NCBI GenBank assembly: GCA_023634235.1 | Contig: JAMKCF010000011.1 | Coordinates: 3,862,001 to 3,926,000 of the forward strand | Direction: 5' to 3' | Length of the DNA stretch: 64,000 bases | Source of the DNA: Pisaster brevispinus | Lineage: Eukaryota; Echinodermata; Asteroidea; Forcipulatida; Asteriidae | Shown here: piece after piece, positions 32,836-44,522 of the stretch | How positions within the stretch are numbered: position 1 is the first letter of the stretch | Layout: each line of letters opens with the position of its first letter | Program-made: the position numbers and the translations under genes | Notes under the pieces: generated by a model | Told to the model about the DNA's origin: nothing | What the model saw: only the letters and a program-made list of their open reading frames with translations | Databases searched by the model: none

Positions 32836-33734
32836 GTATACACATTGTCCAATGTATTTTCCCTAGTGAATGGTTGGAAATTATTTTGTTGGCCATTATG
32901 TTGATTTAGATGGGCATGAGTACAAAAGGGAAATATCATTTTTGTGTGTCGTTGGGGTGTTTTGTTTTGTTTGGTTTTGCTGGGTTGTGTTGGGTTTTTT
33001 GTGGGGGGTTGAGGGAGGGGATGGAAACTATGTTAAAGGACCATTGCAGTAGAAAGGTCATAAATGACTTGCATCATGCTGTGACCAACCATGTCATGTT
33101 TCCTGTTTGCAATATCAATAATGAATAGGGATTCTTATACCATATTGGGATCAGACTATGTTGGTCTTCCGACCCTGGTTTGGTTACTGTACATTGGTGT
33201 AGATGGGAAAAACACAAAATGGCTACAGTGTAACTGAAGTGTGTAGACTGGTTACTCTTAGGATAGTTCGTGGGAAAAAGAGGCCTGTAGTCTGGGCACA
33301 CTACATGATGATGTAGACCAACTTGAAAGTTTACCAAATCATTTTGTGTATAATTGTCGCTGAAAGTGAAAGCAATTCTCATGTTTTTCATAGATTATCT
33401 TAACTTCCTTATTTCATGGTAATGATGAATCATTGTTCCATGAATGTTTTGCACATAACTTACATGGTTCAAAGATGGTCAAGATGGAAAACTTTCCTTC
33501 AAATATTTCACTACAAATGTGTTCCATAGCATTGGCTGTGGCTAATTGGTTTCAAAAGTGGCTTTCATTGAATGTTGATGATTCAGCCAACAGCCATAGT
33601 CAGCAAAAGTGGTTTAGTCTGACAGTCTACATGTGCATTTGGGGATTTATATTCCATGAATAAGAGATTACTTGATGCTGTCCATTCATCATATACCCTT
33701 ACCGAGCAGAATTTTAAATTAAATGCAAAAAAAA

Positions 33735-33940
33735 AAGTTAGTGGCCCGTGTATTTTCATCTCCAACATCTATTTCCACTTGACTGCTTTTGTTACATCAG
33801 TATACATGTACCTGTTTATGTTTGTAGTCTTGTCATTTAGCCTTCGAGAAAGACTCTGCTAGGGTCGAAACGTCAGGCCACTAGCTATTTCTTTTGGCAT
33901 TTATACCATAGGTCCTTTTGGTTGGTAAGCAGTTTGCAAC
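33735..33940 (+). mobile_element. dispersed retroelement-like relic (copy 2)
   Basis: AGTTAGTGGCCC, GAGAAAGACTCTGCTAGGG, TCGAAACGTCAGGCCAC and GGCATTTATACCATAGG, then CTTTTGGTTGGTAAGCAGTT, are the reverse complement of 14858-15010. The GGTCGAAACGTC word recalls the end of hammerhead-ribozyme-bearing Penelope-like elements, but I cannot make out a full CTGANGA core. Confidence 0.4.
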
Positions 33941-34297
33941 AGCTAATACTATTTTTCAATTTTAAATTAACTTACATCTTGGACACGTACAGGTATGTTA
34001 TTACCCAGGACATCAGCTGGAGTTTGGAAGAGTGTTTCAAGATAAACTTTCACATTTAAGAGAAAGTTTCAAAACGGCTTCCACAATTTTTTTTCTTCTG
34101 AATTTCAAACAGGATGTGCAAATCAAGCTAAGACAACCTTCTAGGAAAACTGTCACTTAGTCTCAAACAAAATTAATCTTTCTGTCAAGTGTTATTTTCT
34201 CTCAGAAAATTTTTGGCAGGGAAGTGGTTATATATGCAAATTTAAAATGATGGCTACTTTAAGTAACATGGAGTGCCCCGTGTTTGTGGAAACACCT

Positions 34298-34552
34298 GGC
34301 CCCAATTTCATGGCGTAAGCAAAGAATCGGCGCTTACGGAAGCAGGGAATTTTGCACTTATGTCAAGCATTGAGCAGGGAATTCTGCGCTTATGTCAAGC
34401 ATTTAGGCAGGGAATTTTTGCTTGTGCGCGTGCTCCACATCACTGGGTATTGTTTGCTTTACACAGCTATCGCAGAAACTGTAAGCAGAGAATGGTGATC
34501 GCACAAGTGCAGAATTTGGCGGTCAGCAGAGCCATGAAGTTAGGACCTAATT
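34298..34552. mobile_element. family B MITE (copy 2)
   Basis: CCCCAATTTCATGGCGTAAG at the left and GCAGAGCCATGAAGTTAGG at the right are the family ends. Internally GCAGGGAATTTTGCACTTA and GCAGGGAATTCTGCGCTTA form a local duplication (34345-34400) absent from the copy at 27308. Confidence 0.75.
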
Positions 34553-35587
34553 TGTAGCTAGCTCTGTCAGTGTGTAGCTATCAAAACTTCAATAAAAACA
34601 ATTCTGTTTGAATCAATTCCAGCTGATCTTAAAGGAAATCTTTTGGAACTTAACGGTCACTCTCTGAATGAATTTATCTGTATCATTCATTGTCTGGCAA
34701 CGCAAATCACGTCCTGTGATCTTCAGATTACTTCCATCTTTATGACTATGCTGTCAAATCATATTAGGAAAATCATAAAGAAGTAATTTTCAGTTAAAGG
34801 TGGGGGGGGGAGAGTTGGCCTGGAGTTAAAGTATGAAGGAAAGCCTAGAGGGTTTGTAAAGATACTGGAAACCAAAGCCATATGTTAGTCTGGTCAACAG
34901 CGGAACACCAATCATAGTGGTGGGTACCGGGTAATTATCGGTACTGCTTACTTGAGTCTGTAGGGTTGAGAGTCACGGCTGCTTCCATGGGGCTGTTTTA
35001 CCATGGAATTCTGCGCATCTAACCTGTACTTGTAAATTTTTACAAACTTCTTGACTCTTTGACTTTGGAAACTCACAACAACTCTGAAAAAAAAGCTTGT
35101 TCTTTTGGGAAAACAATATAACATTTAAAATCAACTTGTCTGATCATACTTATTTGACATTTGGCGGGAAGTTATTTAATCATAAGATAAGTTCAAAAAA
35201 AAAAGTGGTGTTTCACCTTTGATATTTCAACAACACAATATTATGAATTGAGCTCAGCTGTTTTTGAAGTAGTACCAATAAGTACCAGTTGGTTTGATGC
35301 ATATACCAGATTAACCTTTCACCTCCAAATCCTGGTAACCACTTGGTGTGCTGGGGGGTCACTGACCTACATGCATGCTCGGATATTGCAGGTGGGTAAG
35401 ACGTTTAGCTTTGTGGATTTAGGAGAAATTTACAGACAGGATGTTCCTATTCTTTCGTTATTTCTTGACGGGAGTCGAGGGAGTTTGATGTTAACCACAT
35501 AGTTTCCTCACTGGAATACGTGCAGTTTTAGGAAAGTTTTTTTAAGTCCCTTTTTTTTTTTTTTTCTTCTTTTTTTTTAACTGTTAT

Positions 35588-35700
35588 TTATCAAAAAACC
35601 CAAGGCCAAGACAAGGAGCAACAGAGGAGGCGTTGCCTTCTTGGCCTTCGTAGAATTCTAGGCCAAGGCACATCTCCTAAATATATTTCAGCCCAATCCA
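35588..35700 (-). mobile_element. partial family C element (reverse)
   Basis: CCAAGGCCAAGACAAGGAGC and AACAGAGGAGGCGTTGCC are the reverse complement of the GGCAACGGCCTCTGTTGC and TCTTGGCCTTGG words of family C. The rest is diverged. Confidence 0.45.
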
Positions 35701-36373
35701 GGGTGTAGTTGCGGAGAATGCACGCCCCATTAAGATAGAAATCTAGAGATTCTGAAGGCGCATGTAACCCAACCTGAGAACCTGTGGTTATAATCCTGCT
35801 ACCTGACCAATCACCAACCGTGAGTCACTTAGTCGAGGGGCAGTGCTTAACCTGTGTATTGTCTGTCTCTCTTTCCTGTACAGCTTTCGACATTCCCTTC
35901 AACCAAAATTACTTTAAAGGCAGGGGAGACCTCTCAAGCTGTTAACATAAATCATTAAGTTTATCTAAAAAGTCGTTCCATTTACTAAGTACTCGTACAT
36001 GAAGATGCTCATTTTCAAGAAAACTTGAAACACATTTTTTTTAAAGTCTGTCTGTCTTTCTTGTTCGAGTATCTTTTTTTTGGGGGGGGGGGTAAGTCCA
36101 GGACTTAATTTAACAAAGCACCAGGGTTCTATTAAGATGATTTGTCAGAATTGCCGTAGTGATTTGTATTGTGACTTTACACTTTGCTGACCAATTACGA
36201 TTGATGTGCATCTTGCATTCGTTTCAAACAAACCGGAAAAAGGAAAGTTCAACATTCCTCTGTGGAAGATTATATAATGCAAACCACCTTGTTCGTAAAA
36301 GAATAAAAAGTATGTAAAGAACTAATTCGAGTAATAAACCACAAGGGAAACTGACTGGGTAGGTTTGAAATAA

Positions 36374-36462
36374 TTTTTGGTTGAACAATGAAAAAGAGCA
36401 GGACCTGCGACCTCCGGATTAACATGCTGGCACTCTACCAACTGAGCTATCTAAGGGCCATG
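36374..36462 (-). mobile_element. tRNA-derived SINE (copy 1)
   Basis: On the minus strand TAGCTCAGTTGGTAGAGTGC (box A and D-arm), AATCCGGAGGTCGCAGG and a trailing TTGTTCAACC follow in order, with a decayed box B. The same head and tail are found at 47165-47262 and 53421-53530. The acceptor arm does not pair, so it is not a working tRNA. Confidence 0.7.
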
Positions 36463-39094
36463 TCACACGGGGCAATTTACTGGCAATCAGTTCCAAGAAG
36501 AAAAGAAGAAAAGACACTCACATTTGAATGTTCACGTATTTTTCTTAAGGATCGTAAGACATTGTTTGAAAAGTTATTCATGTGCTACCAAAGTGGTCCT
36601 GTAGCATGTACTGCGGTTGGTCGCCTCCAAGTTGCCTGGAAAAGTTGCCTCGTGTGACAAGGCCCTAACCCTATGTTGGCAGTCTCCATGTTTTGTCAAT
36701 ATCTCTGTTCGAGGGTGGGGGGTTTCAAGTTCCTTGTTCAACACAAAATTATTTAAGAACTTATTCATGAAAACTTCACTGGAATAGGTGCTCTTGTTGT
36801 TGAGGAAAAACAAATAATAAAACTATTTGCAAATGTTCATTTCTTTTTCCTTGAAAGGGCAGGGAAATTAAAATGAAATGATTCCGATGCAAATTTATCT
36901 TTATTCGAATGAACTTTAACTTTCAGTTTTTGTTTTCAAAAATCACAAATGCTGTAATTTCTTTAAATGACAAAGAAAAAAAACCCAAGATGTTTACAAC
37001 CCACTCCTTTAAGAAATACACCACCTCCATGGCCTTTCCCACTCGCCAAAACCAAAAAAAAACAAACAAGAGTGATGACTTAATTCAATTGGAAAGTTTA
37101 CCTTATGCTTATTGAATCAAAAATAATAAAAAAATAACATCTAAAATGCAGCTACATTTTGACCTTTTGACTTTCAAATCCTGTGGAAAATTCCCACGAT
37201 AGACAAGCAAGATCTGGATTATGTTGCCCTTCTAAGTTGAACTTTTAAAGAGAAGGTATAAAGAGTTATGCAAGCTAGCTTTTAAAATTAGCTCCACGTT
37301 TGTAAATTGTGTACATGTATGCATGTACAGTAAGTTTGTACTGTACTGTAGTCATCTTTAGATACTAAATTTTTTTGAGTTAGGTTATAAAAGGAAATCA
37401 AATTAGTGTTGGGATTGGGAAGGGTGAGTGTTTTAATTGAAACCTAATCTTCAGAAACGTAAACTGGTGCACATAAAAGGTGCTCAAACCTTCTTTTTGG
37501 GGTTCTAGTTTTTTTTGTTTTTTTTCTTTTTCTCCTTCAAAAAATAATTTTAACATCAATGCTTATTATGAATCTTTGTACATGTTCATATCTTCATGTA
37601 CTATTTAATAGTTTAACTGCTGTCCAAGTAATTATTGCATCAGAAATGAAGAATAATTGCATAAATTTAAGTTGCCCCTCCCAAAATTTTTAAAAAGGCC
37701 AGAAAACATCAAACCTAATGATAGCATTTCAGATTTTGTCCTAGTTATTTTACTTTTTTATTAAAATATTCCTGAGGAATTTTTTTTTTTTTTTTAAGTT
37801 TATTTTTTCGGATTTCTTTTTTCTTACAATTCCTTGCCTTAAACTCCAAATATCCTTCTGGAATGTTTCTTTTGCCAAAAAGAGAAAAAAAACCCACTAT
37901 AGATACGGAGGAGGAGTGAGATGTGTTTTAACTTAAATCGAAAGCATAAATCATAGGTGTGGGAATAAATCAATGGATGTGTTTGGCAGGTCTTGGCTGG
38001 CACCTCCCTCTGTCCTTCCTTACCGTACCCATTAGGGAATATTAAGAATTTGTATGGAGTATCAGATAAAGTTGGATTTAGTTTCTATTGGAAATAATTG
38101 GCTTTAGGCTCAATCAATGGTTAGGGGGGAGGGGGTGCACTGCCAAGATTTTGCACAAGGAGGGTTAATATTAAAGTTGGAGGTAGACAGGTTTAAATTT
38201 CATGCTAAGAAAAGAATGTTGAAGCCTGGCATGCAAATGTTATCATTACTTACATACCGACTTTTTGAAGATTATGTTGTATTTCAAACTAAACGGATGT
38301 TACTAGTTTGACAAATTTATGGAAACTCTGTATACATGTACCTTGTAAGCAAGTTATGCATCCACTTTTATTTTTTGCACTGTGGTTTTGGTTTGGTTTA
38401 TTTCCCAGACATCAATCAAAAAACAATGTTTACATAGGGTATAGAGTTTTAAAGAAGTAGAAGTATGAAGGTGTCTGATAGAAAGCCGAGGCTTATACGA
38501 GACCAGGCACCTGGGTAATGCAATGCAATAATTGGTACAATTAAACAATAATTGATACAATTAAACAATAATTGTAACAGAAACATGTACCTTGCGTCTT
38601 GTTGGATTACTGAAGGGATTCGTGCAATGTGACATGATGAGTGTGATAAAGACCCTGTCTGGGGCAAACCCAAGATGGGGCTCTGTTTTTTGAAGCACTC
38701 TGTTATTGTGAATTACCCATGTAGTACATTCTAATGTTAAAAAATCGGAAACATCTGAAATCAATATGATGCTCTTTTACAATTCCAAAAATAAATGGTG
38801 CAAGTCACAAATTTCTTAATTAAACTTTTTTTTTCTAAAAGTCTAATTAAACTTCTAAAAGGAAACTTGTGATTTTACTTTTGATGCATTTTAGTTGTTT
38901 AGTCTGCATAATACTGTTTGCTTATAAATTCTGTATAAATTATTTGTTGGTTTTGTGTTTTCTGTGAGGCATACGGCGCTAAAACTATTTGTAATGTTGT
39001 TGTTTCTCTAATATGTACGGTGTACCCCTATATTAGGGTGAACTGATGCAAGGATATTTGTTGAACTTGCTTTAATATTTTGTTCTTTTTTTAG

Positions 39095-39312
39095 AGGAAG
39101 CATCATCATCGTTTACGTCACCATCATCAAACTCTCAGTCAGACGGCATCCAGTACATCAGACTCGGAGAGCATCTCAAGCCAGCCCTCGACCCCTGGCA
39201 GCTCCCCACGTGTTTCAACGAGGTTGAATCATGGGAAGGAAAACACCAGCCCTCTGTACGGTGGGAAGGTCCTCCTCCCCAGGGATGCTGAAAATGTTGG
39301 TCAACCCCACAG
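39095..39312 (+). CDS. PDZD2: PDZD2-like, exon 5: His/Ser-rich linker
   Basis: Encodes residues 463-534 and two bases of Arg535. It begins RKHHHRLRHHHQTL, continues with a Ser-rich acidic patch (TASSTSDSESISS) and a Ser/Pro stretch (PSTPGSSPR), and ends GKENTSPLYGG and a further basic run. No domain is visible. In vertebrate PDZD2 a similar low-complexity linker separates PDZ2 from PDZ3, and Ser-Pro and Ser-rich acidic sites would suit phosphorylation (inference). Acceptor TTTTTTTAG before 39095 and donor CAG|GTAAGT after 39312 are both strong. Phase 0 in, 2 out. Confidence 0.87.
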
Positions 39313-40513
39313 GTAAGTCTCAATCAGTGGGTAGTAAACCGCCATTTTATCTTCATTTTACATCAGGTTAGGCTTCCCTTTGGGAAAAACATGGCATATT
39401 AAAAAAATGTTGCATGTTAGGAAACTTGTAATCAAATTTACCTGATGATTTGATTGTATTAGGGATTTTTGATATCATGTGGAGACATTGGGTCACGAGA
39501 AGATAACATTCATCATGTTCATGGCTCCAGAAGTGTCACATGATTACCAAATACACATCCGTTACGAGTTGTGGTTTCAAGTCTGCGGATCGTTTCACTG
39601 GAGATTGAAATAGACTTGTGGTTCACTAACGGTCGTACCAAACGAGGTTGTGTAAACTCGCTGAAAGAAAGCTTTCCACTTGTAGATTTACGATCCAGCC
39701 CCACCACAGTCATCAGAAGTAGTCTAGCGATTAACTACTCGGCAGAAGAAAACCACACATTCTGGTTTACCATCGTACTTTATCTGAAGTGTGCAGCAAG
39801 CCTGTGACTTGTCAGATTTTTGCCATTTCATTTTGCTTTGGCTTCATCACCGTTTTCGAAGTCTCATCCTCCTTAGCAACACTTAAGGCATTTTATGCAC
39901 TCTATCAACTCTCCCGAGCGCCTTAATGACAAAAGTTTGGCCCTCGAAGCTCTCAGTAAACGATTATCTTGATTCAGCCATCTTTGGTCAGGTAACCCAT
40001 TTACAAATATAGTACTGCCTCTGAAGTACATGGAAAGGACCCAGTCTGTTTTCGCCCTCTGGCCTCACTTTGTTGACGTTGATTTGAATCATGGAAAGTA
40101 CGAAAGATGCAAAAGGTTTATTGTTGCACTTTCTTTAAAGTGTTCCGACTTGGCAAAGTTCCTGGAAACTCTGAGATGTTTGGCCTTGTACTGTTCTCCA
40201 GAGAAAGGATTGGCTCAAAATGGAATCAGGTTAAAAAATGTTTATAGGGAAAACTTATCATGGAACAGAACTTTAGAATGTCTTGAGGTAGAGCATGTGA
40301 CATGTTGATAGGACTTTTAAAAAACTGTATCAGATGGATTTCTACTGAGAATTTTGCCCTAATGTTCATTGGGGAGACGGTAGCAAGGGCATAGTGCTCA
40401 CGTGTCTTTTTTTTGGGGGGGAGACTGAATTTGACTGACATTGTTTATGTTCTTTTAATGTACATCATGCGCTGGCATTTACATGTACATGTATGAAGAT
40501 CAGTACCTGTTCA

Positions 40514-40800
40514 ATTGGCTGGTTGGTGTAGTGGTATCTTTCCTCGCCTTCCACCTCTAGGACCCCAGTTCAAATCCCACCGAGGGCACTATGTGGATTG
40601 GGTTTTCAGTCCCTACTTGATTGTCTTGGTTTTCGCAGAGTGTAATTCTCTGGGGTTTTCCTCGCACATCTAAAAACTGAAACTTCCTTCCTTGTCTTCT
40701 CTCTAATGAGTTCTTGGCTAGTTACAGTGTTTAAGTTGGATTTTCCAACAGAGACCTTGGCTTCACAACCAGAGTTAATCAATGAAATGAAATAAAAAGC
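40514..40800 (+). mobile_element. tRNA-derived SINE, ~287 bp
   Basis: TTGGTGTAGTGGTATCTTTC (box A region) and CCAGTTCAAATCCCACC (box B) are 32 bp apart at the 5' end. A ~210 bp body follows (GGATTGGGTTTTCAGTCCC, CTGGGGTTTTCCTCGCACATC) and an A-rich end (GAAATGAAATAAAAAG). This is the standard head-body-tail order of a SINE copied by a LINE. Confidence 0.75.
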
Positions 40801-42004
40801 AGACCAAAGAACTTGCGTGTACATGTACTGTACATACATATGTACAAGTATCACTCAGAATTACATTGATTCATTCCGTATGCCTTCACTTGGTTCATCT
40901 TCCTGGCTTCTGCAACCAATTTCTACGTTGTTTTGCCCCAGGTAACCAGACTAACTCTCGTTAAATAGTAAATTAAATCAAGATTAGTAACCGCAGTTGA
41001 TTATTCTTTCAGGAAATCCCCAAACAATGACTCGATGAGTGATTTCCAGGCCTGCGCAACTTTATACCTAGTCCTTCGCCAATTAAAATCTGCTCCTCAT
41101 TACCAGTTTAAGTCAAATTTACTTAAGTTGAAATTTTGTAAATTAACTGATCCGTTTTGGAGGGCGAGGAGAAAAGATTCGGTTACACCTGGCATCGGTG
41201 AAAAGCCTTAGATTTGGATGAGTCGGCAAGTTCCTTGCCTAATAAGAATAATCATTTATAAAGAACCATGGTGGTTGGGTTTACCGTGTCTGCCATGTCC
41301 TGGGGAGCAAGGTTTAAGCTCAAAAGTGGGAAATTAGGCGTCCAGTTTGTTTGAACAGGGTAAATTGAAGTAACACTAACAGGGTCTCCTTACAAAACTT
41401 TCATGTATATTTACGCACATAAATATTGGCGATTCACATGACAATGCGCCCTCTACAGTTTACCCCTGGAGAGGCCATTTTCCCCAAAAGCAGTCGACTA
41501 AAACCAATTGCACTCACAACTCAGCGCTGCCGGCAGCTGGAGACCTTTGTAATGTCCGGCATTTTGTGAAAAACATTCACAAGCCGCACAAAAAATACCA
41601 TCTCATGTTGTCGACACAGAAAAATACACCCTTGCTGCTTTGTAAACCACTACTGAACTTACAAAACAGTGGAGACGACTAAAAACCTGCACTGCAAAAA
41701 TTGCCTTTTTCTGGGCGTACTGCAATGATGTTGCAATATATCTACACAGTTGTTCAAGTACATGCTGCTGGAAATTTGTAAATCTTAAATTTAAACAGCA
41801 TGTTGTTGTTTTTCTCCCAAAGGGCACAGAAGTTTACACCTGAAGACGATTATTGCAGATTTACACTCGACTTCGAGTATGATATGATATAAACCTGTGT
41901 GATCAACAAATAAACTTTATAATTTGTAGCTGGTAGAAGATTTTATTTTTGAACAATGATAAAGTTTCTCAAAATGTTCAATTTGAGGATTCAGAGTTTG
42001 TCCA

Positions 42005-42085
42005 CGGCCTTATTATTGCTATTATTAATCGATATTTATATAGTGCCTCTCCCAAGGATCGAAGCGCTTTACATTAAATTTGAAA
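42005..42085 (-). mobile_element. LINE 3' tail, minus strand
   Basis: The complement reads AAGCGCTTCGATCCTTGGG then GGCACTATATAAATATCGAT and an AATAATAG-type run. This is the same kind of 3' terminus as the LINE tail at 25786-26062. No coding part remains recognisable on the right. Confidence 0.55.
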
Positions 42086-42794
42086 TTAAAAATGCTAAAA
42101 AAAATATGATATTAAAAAGTGAAGAAAAAAAAAACAGAAAAAGGAGAGGTAAAGAAATTTTACGCAATTGCAAAGACTTTAGAAATACACCTTGCCACCT
42201 TAGGTTTGTTTGCTTTGAGTCATCCAACACCATGAACTTTCTCAGCACTCAGTAGGTTGTCTACTAATCACACTGTTCAGTTTCTTCTCCAAATTTACTC
42301 TTTAATAAACCTAAGTTGACAGATGATTAGAGTTTTCACACCTTGCATATATGTCTGCAGTTGGTACTGCAGTAGAAAGGACAGAGGGCTTCTGCAGAAA
42401 TACCCAGAGGGGGTATTGCTATAGCGCTGACAGGTCTTAGTACAAGGGACCCCCTGAACTTGGCTTGAACCTCTCTACCTAACCCCCTACTCTCCTCTCC
42501 CCCCACCCCCCAAGAAGCAGGAAACCAAGTTGGTCAACTGTCATCAGGCCCATGTACATGTACATTGTATGACCAATTCTTTGCCGATTGTCATACTTGT
42601 ACAAGTCTTCTACCAAAAAGTTGATGTTTACAGTTGCAGAAAATTCTGGTTGCTTTCAAATTGCAAAATTAACACTCATGAGAGAAATGTTCTTTGCACT
42701 TTGGCATTGTTCGCTATAAGAGCTTGCAAAGAAAACTTTCTGCTTACTCTTTATTAGGCAGAGGCTGGTGAGCATAAGCTCAAAATACCTTGGT

Positions 42795-43405
42795 AAGCAG
42801 CTACTGGCCCAACTTCTTAAAGGTGTTAAGCACAGAATACTGCTTTAGGGTCATAGATTGGTAAGCACGCCAAAAATTAATGACCACGACTTACTTGGTG
42901 AGAAGCACTGCAGCTGTCGGTAGTATAAACTATTTTGAGAAAAAGGATTCCATTTGCAGTAATATGGTTTGGATGATTTTTCACCCCAAAACATTTTCAA
43001 ACGCTTCATGCACAAATCGTTTCTGAATGTTGGTGTCCGTTTGCAAAATGCTGTGGCCAGAGGTGTGGTTGGTACCTGCTGTCATCTCGCTAAACGTGGA
43101 TGGATTTGATGCTCTTGTGAAAAAAGACAGAGACAGTCTCAGCAAGTAGAAACTGTATTCAGCTGAAACTTTAACATGTGACTTTTTTGTGTCATTCTTT
43201 ATGATTTTGCCCATAAATCAGCATTTGGTAAAAACCAATCTATGACCCTAAAAGCAAATTATATGCTGAGCAAAAAATAACCAGGGAACCAGTAATTTTC
43301 AACATTGATTTGTGGTATTATGGCAGGGAACCAATTTCTCCTAAGCAAGACTTATCCATGCTTAACTAGTCTTTGACTGCTTTATGGAAATGGTCCTTCA
43401 GTCTT
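42795..43405 (+). mobile_element. family A MITE, split by a family E insertion
   Basis: Before 42844 stands TGGCCCAACTTCTTAAAGG and TAAGCACAGAATACTGCT. After 43252 stand AGCAAATTATATGCTGAGC, AACCAGGGAACCAG and TTATGGAAATGGTCC. Together they give a diverged family A element (compare 50533-50712) cut in the middle. Confidence 0.55.
42844..43252. mobile_element. family E element with perfect 19 bp ends
   Basis: TTTAGGGTCATAGATTGGT at 42844-42862 and ACCAATCTATGACCCTAAA at 43234-43252 are exact reverse complements. Inside the flanking TA the element starts GGGTCATAG, so a TA target duplication is likely, as for Tc1/mariner-type and related transposons. The 400 bp interior matches 31205-31659. 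No transposase frame. Confidence 0.8.
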
Positions 43406-44373
43406 TAACCACTGAGCTTGCCCTATGTTGAGAGGACAAGTCATTCTCAAAATTCAAGAAAATGTAAGCTGATGGACTCTGACAAGTCTGTCTTGAATCC
43501 TGTTTAGTGAGTAAATCTCCAGACTTGTGGTTCATGAACAAATATCAGAATAAAATACCCTGGAGTCTGTATCTGTCATTTTGAATTGACTGTAGGTTGG
43601 GATTTGTTATGATACATCTGTTTGTTTCAACTCTGACATGAGTTATCCTTACTGGGAAATATCTTAAGCTTGGACTGCGTGTAAATGTAGATTTATTTTG
43701 ACAAACAGATTTTGCGAGAAAAGTGTTTAGAATGATTAAGAAGGTTCTTTGCACTGAACATAGATTTAGATTTAGGAAGTTACAAAAAGATGAAATGTTA
43801 AACAGTTGATGACATAAAGGCACTTTCATGCGTGCATTCATGATGCTTTCCCAAGTAAGAAACTCATAACTAATTGAGGTCTGTCATGAGTGTCATATGA
43901 TCTGTATTTGCTTAGCAATCAGCTATTGTTTCTCATTTTAAACCATAATTCTCTGCTTAACCAGAAATGAATGCAGCAATGAAGTGTGTCTTTGTTTGTA
44001 TCAATCAAATGATAAGCTTAAAATCCTAACCTGTAAGGTTCGAAATGATGAGCATTGTGTTAGCATTGAAATGTGTTGCTGTCAAATTGTGACCATCGTG
44101 CAATCAAAAGGACCCCATGCGGAACGCACAATGCTGCTGGCACGCTGAGGTCACGCGCACATTTTTATGCACCAAGAGCAGCTGTCTTTCAATGATCTGC
44201 CTCCTTTTGCCTCAGTGAGGGCGCTGTTTGAGAGTGTGATGTCATTTGCAAATTGTGCTGTGATGATGGATGCACTGTAGAAGTATCAATGTAGTTGCTC
44301 ACTTACTTCTTGCCTTGGTACGTACGTACATCATGCCATTTTGGAATCACATTATGAAAGTAACTATGTAGCA

Positions 44374-44522
44374 GGCCTGGAATTATATATGTTGGCCCTG
44401 GTCTTGGCCTTGGTGCCCCCTTCAAAAGTTTCTCATAGACTTTATAATTTTCAAATGGAAGTGCTCTTCGCAAAATGAAAATGGCCTTGCCCTCTCAAAG
44501 AGAAAATTCCAGGCCTGATATA
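44374..44522 (+). mobile_element. family C element (copy 2, with both ends)
   Basis: Left end CAGGCCTGGAATTATATA, right end AATTCCAGGCCTG, an inverted pair. Interior GGTCTTGGCCTTGGTGCC, CATAGACTTTATAAT and GGCCTTGCCCTCTCAAAG as in copies 1 and 3. Confidence 0.75.

Larger units (their letters stand above)
32836..39094 (+). other. intron 4 of the PDZD2-like gene (6.3 kb)
   Basis: From GTATAC to a TTTGTTCTTTTTTTAG acceptor. Contains the second PLE-like relic (33735-33940), family B copy 2, a partial reversed family C copy and a tRNA-derived SINE (36374-36462). Poly-T runs lie near 35550 and 37780 and G-runs near 34805 and 36085. Between 36.6 and 39.0 kb I see only AT-rich DNA with a short direct repeat of CAATTAAACAATAATTG near 38540. 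Confidence 0.75.

Noticed and set aside
39571..40308. Two moderately long frames after exon 5
   Set aside because: No domain, no fitting splice phase, and no similarity to known PDZD2 regions.
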